Below, piece after piece: positions 32,824 to 34,654 of a DNA stretch of 34,654 bases. The stretch is from Labilithrix sp. (GTDB lineage: Bacteria > Myxococcota_A > Polyangia > Polyangiales > Polyangiaceae). The stretch covers positions 1-34,654 of the forward strand of contig JAHBWC010000088.1 in assembly GCA_019637225.1 (NCBI GenBank), given 5' to 3'. Numbering within the stretch: position 1 is the stretch's first letter; each line of letters opens with the position of its first letter. Below the pieces are notes generated by a model. That model made no database searches. It was not told the DNA's origin and saw only the letters and a program-made list of their open reading frames with translations. Made by a program: the position numbers and the translations under genes.

Positions 32824-33972
32824 ATGTCCACCGACGTGATGATCTACGCGAGCGGCCTGACGAAGCGATACGGCTCGTTCAAGGCGCTCGACGACGTCAG
32901 CTTCGAGGTCAACAAAGGTGAGGTCGTGGGCTTCCTCGGGCCGAACGGCGCCGGGAAGTCGACCACGATGCGAATCCTGACCTGCTTCATCTCGCCCACC
33001 GGCGGGACGGCGAAGGTCCGCGGCCACGACGTCTTCGACGACACCCTCTCGGTTCGAGCGAACCTCGGCTACCTGCCGCAGCGCGCGCCGCTCTACCTCG
33101 AGATGACCGTCTACGAGTACCTCGAGTTCGCCGCGCGGATCCGCAACATCGACGCGAGCAAGTTCAAGCAGCGCGCGCGAACCGTCGTCGAGATCTGCGG
33201 CCTCGCGCAGTCGCTCTCGAAGGAGATCCGGCAGCTGTCGCACGGCTATCGCCAGCGCGTCGGCCTCGCCCAGGCGCTCATCCACGACCCGCCGATCCTC
33301 ATCCTCGACGAGCCGACGAGCGATCTCGATCCGAACGAGCGCACCGAGTTCCTCAACTACCTGAAGCAGATCGGCAAGGACCGCACGGTCCTCCTGTCGA
33401 CGCACAACCTCAAAGAGGTCGAGGCCGCGTGCGCGCGCGCGATCATCGTGTCGCGCGGTCGCGTCGTCGCCGACGGTCCGCTCGACGAGATCCGCGCCAA
33501 GAGCGGCCGCGTCCGCTACGTCGTGTCGATCCAGGAGTCGGTCGGCGAGTCGCCGTACCGCGGCAAGGGCACGCCCCCGCGCCAGACCGAGGTCGAGCAC
33601 GCGCTCAACTCGCTCCCCGGCGTGAAGAAGGTGAACGAGCTCCCGACCGACGAGCGGGCGCACGCCTACGAGCTCGCCGGCGAGGACGGGTCGGATCTCC
33701 GCCCGGAGATCTTCCGGATGATCGCCGACAAGGGCTGGGTGCTCCTCGAGCTCCACCGCGACACGCAGACCCTCGAGGACGTCTTCCGCCAGCTGACGAT
33801 CGGCGACGAGCGGCGCAACCGCCAGCTCGGCCCCGTCAAGGACGACGACCGCCGCGCCCGCGACGAAGAGGAAGACGAGGAAGAAGAGGACGAGGACGAG
33901 GACGAGTCGGACGACGACGACGACGACGACTCGGACGACTCGGACGACGACGGCAAGGGGAACAAGCGATGA
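32824..33972 (+). CDS. ABC-2 transporter ATPase (GldA-like) with acidic C-terminal tail
   Basis: 382 residues from ATG 32824, supported by GGAGG 5 bases upstream; longer extension rejected. Walker A GPNGAGKST (39-47), Q-loop LPQRAPLY, signature LSHGYRQRVGLAQAL, Walker B ILILDEPTSDLDP and the switch His in LLSTHNLKE are all present, so it should be an active ATPase. It is similar in order to the GldA/NatA-like ATPases that work with ABC-2 permeases; in gliding bacteria the gldA-gldFG cluster is involved in motility, but that role is not demonstrated here. After about residue 330 the chain becomes charged, with a run of roughly 40 Asp/Glu/Ser residues (about 340-378) ending GKGNKR. The stop overlaps the permease start by 4 bases (ATGA). 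Confidence 0.92.
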   Translation: MSTDVMIYASGLTKRYGSFKALDDVSFEVNKGEVVGFLGPNGAGKSTTMRILTCFISPTGGTAKVRGHDVFDDTLSVRANLGYLPQRAPLYLEMTVYEYLEFAARIRNIDASKFKQRARTVVEICGLAQSLSKEIRQLSHGYRQRVGLAQALIHDPPILILDEPTSDLDPNERTEFLNYLKQIGKDRTVLLSTHNLKEVEAACARAIIVSRGRVVADGPLDEIRAKSGRVRYVVSIQESVGESPYRGKGTPPRQTEVEHALNSLPGVKKVNELPTDERAHAYELAGEDGSDLRPEIFRMIADKGWVLLELHRDTQTLEDVFRQLTIGDERRNRQLGPVKDDDRRARDEEEDEEEEDEDEDESDDDDDDDSDDSDDDGKGNKR

Positions 33973-34654
33973 GCAGCGAGAGCACCCTCGAGAAGGCCAC
34001 GAAGGACAAGTCCCGCGCCGCCGAGGAGGCCGAGGAGCGTGACGAGGACGAGGAGGACGAGGACGAGCGCGACGAAGGCTCGGACTCGGACGACGGCGAC
34101 TCGGACGACGGCGACGGCGGCAACAGCGACGACGTCGCGACCAAGCCGCTGTCGATGGTCGACACCTCGCCCAGGGAGAAGGCCGCCCTCGACCGCCCGA
34201 GCTCCCTCGCGATGACGTGGACCATCACGCGCCGCGAGCTCGCCGCCTACTTCAACTCCGTCATCACGTACATCGTGATCTCGGCGAGCATGGTGGGGCT
34301 CGGCCTGTTCTTCTACATGTACAAGGGCGGGTTCTGGCAGGTCGACCGCGTGACGATGCAGCGCATGTTCGACTTCCTGCCGTTCGCGCTCTGCTTCCTC
34401 GTCATCCCGCTCTTCACGATGCGGACGCTCTCGGACGAGAAGCGCGTCGGGACGATCGAGCTGCTCATCACCATGCCGGTGAAGGACAGCGAGGTCATCC
34501 TCGGCAAGTACTTCGCCGCGCTCGCGATCGTGACGGTGCAGCTCGCGCTCGTCGTGCTCTACCCGATCGCCATGTTCAAGTGGCCGTGGCACCTGGGCGA
34601 GCTCGACTGGGGCGCGTTCTGGGTCGGCATGACCGGCCTCTTCTTCCTGTCGGC
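33969..34654 (+). CDS. ABC-2 permease (GldF-like), 3'-truncated by window edge
   Basis: Begins at ATG 33969, overlapping the ATPase stop as ATGA, with AAGGGGA about 8 bases upstream; the frame is open to the end of the window (about 228 residues). The first ~70 residues are highly acidic (EEAEERDEDEEDEDERDEGS, DSDDGDSDDGDGG), unusual for a permease. Membrane segments then follow: SVITYIVISASMVGLGLFFY, FDFLPFALCFLVIPLFTM and IVTVQLALVVLYPIAMF, with the ABC-2 motif MRTLSDEKRVGTIELLITMP before the third. The conserved 'SDEKRxGTIELLxTxPV' stretch is typical of GldF-like/NosY-like permeases. The acidic N-terminus mirrors the acidic C-terminus of the ATPase. Confidence 0.88.
   Translation, partial: MSSESTLEKATKDKSRAAEEAEERDEDEEDEDERDEGSDSDDGDSDDGDGGNSDDVATKPLSMVDTSPREKAALDRPSSLAMTWTITRRELAAYFNSVITYIVISASMVGLGLFFYMYKGGFWQVDRVTMQRMFDFLPFALCFLVIPLFTMRTLSDEKRVGTIELLITMPVKDSEVILGKYFAALAIVTVQLALVVLYPIAMFKWPWHLGELDWGAFWVGMTGLFFLS

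Noticed and set aside
1..34654. CRISPR array, rRNA, transposase or integrase
   Set aside because: No regularly spaced repeats, no rRNA-like stretch and no DDE/tyrosine recombinase motif were seen on either strand.

Overview
The window is very GC-rich with few, long intergenic gaps. It carries many predicted secreted lipoproteins with Asp/Ser/Gly-rich linkers, a Ser/Thr kinase fused to a nucleotidyl cyclase and a STAND-like region, a secreted beta-propeller protein and a GldA-like ABC transporter. Together these suggest a member of the Myxococcota, most likely the Polyangia/Labilithrix-like branch. This is inferred from gene style; no rRNA or marker gene is present.

Left part (1-5300): the C-terminal part of a Pro/Ala-rich single-pass membrane protein runs in from the left edge, followed by a glyoxalase-II-like metallo-beta-lactamase-fold hydrolase on the minus strand. 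Next comes an unusual segment: two tRNA-Gln(TTG) genes with near-identical promoters, a lipoprotein predicted to form a parallel beta-helix, an orphan gene, a detached tRNA 3' end, and a frameshifted C-terminal remnant of the same lipoprotein. The arrangement looks like a tandem duplication of a tRNA-Gln plus lipoprotein unit, whose second copy was interrupted by about 0.88 kb and then decayed.

Middle (5300-20050): mostly envelope and secreted proteins. There is a TolB/PD40-like lipoprotein, a two-TM protein, a cysteine-rich lipoprotein coupled to a ferritin-like di-iron protein, and a PhoX-like (DUF839) lipoprotein with a collagen-like stretch. The PhoX-like gene is followed 34 bp downstream by a two-haem c-type cytochrome with EF-hand-like loops. 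Then come a beta-propeller lipoprotein, an RlaP/YcgL-like nucleotidyltransferase, a coupled pair (Cys-Pro-Ser-Cys exported peptide plus DUF2243 protein), a lipoprotein with an internally duplicated domain, a LamG-like lipoprotein and a small lysozyme-like protein. About 0.67 kb (18909-19581) holds no gene I can support.

Right part (20150-34654): a tandem universal stress protein converges on a KefB-type cation/proton antiporter. A two-gene minus-strand operon (lipoprotein plus two-TM protein) diverges from adenosine deaminase. Next is a 1369-residue kinase-cyclase-STAND-TPR protein, with a beta-helix lipoprotein gene starting 15 nt after it, then a lipoprotein with 20 cysteines in its C-terminal part. 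The window ends in an ABC-2 ATPase and its translationally coupled permease (cut by the window edge); both carry long acidic tracts facing the gene junction. A good sigma70-type promoter lies about 300 bases upstream of this last operon.

Ten genes encode predicted lipoproteins, so the dominant theme is cell-envelope and surface biology, with signalling (kinase-cyclase) and ion or stress control as side themes.
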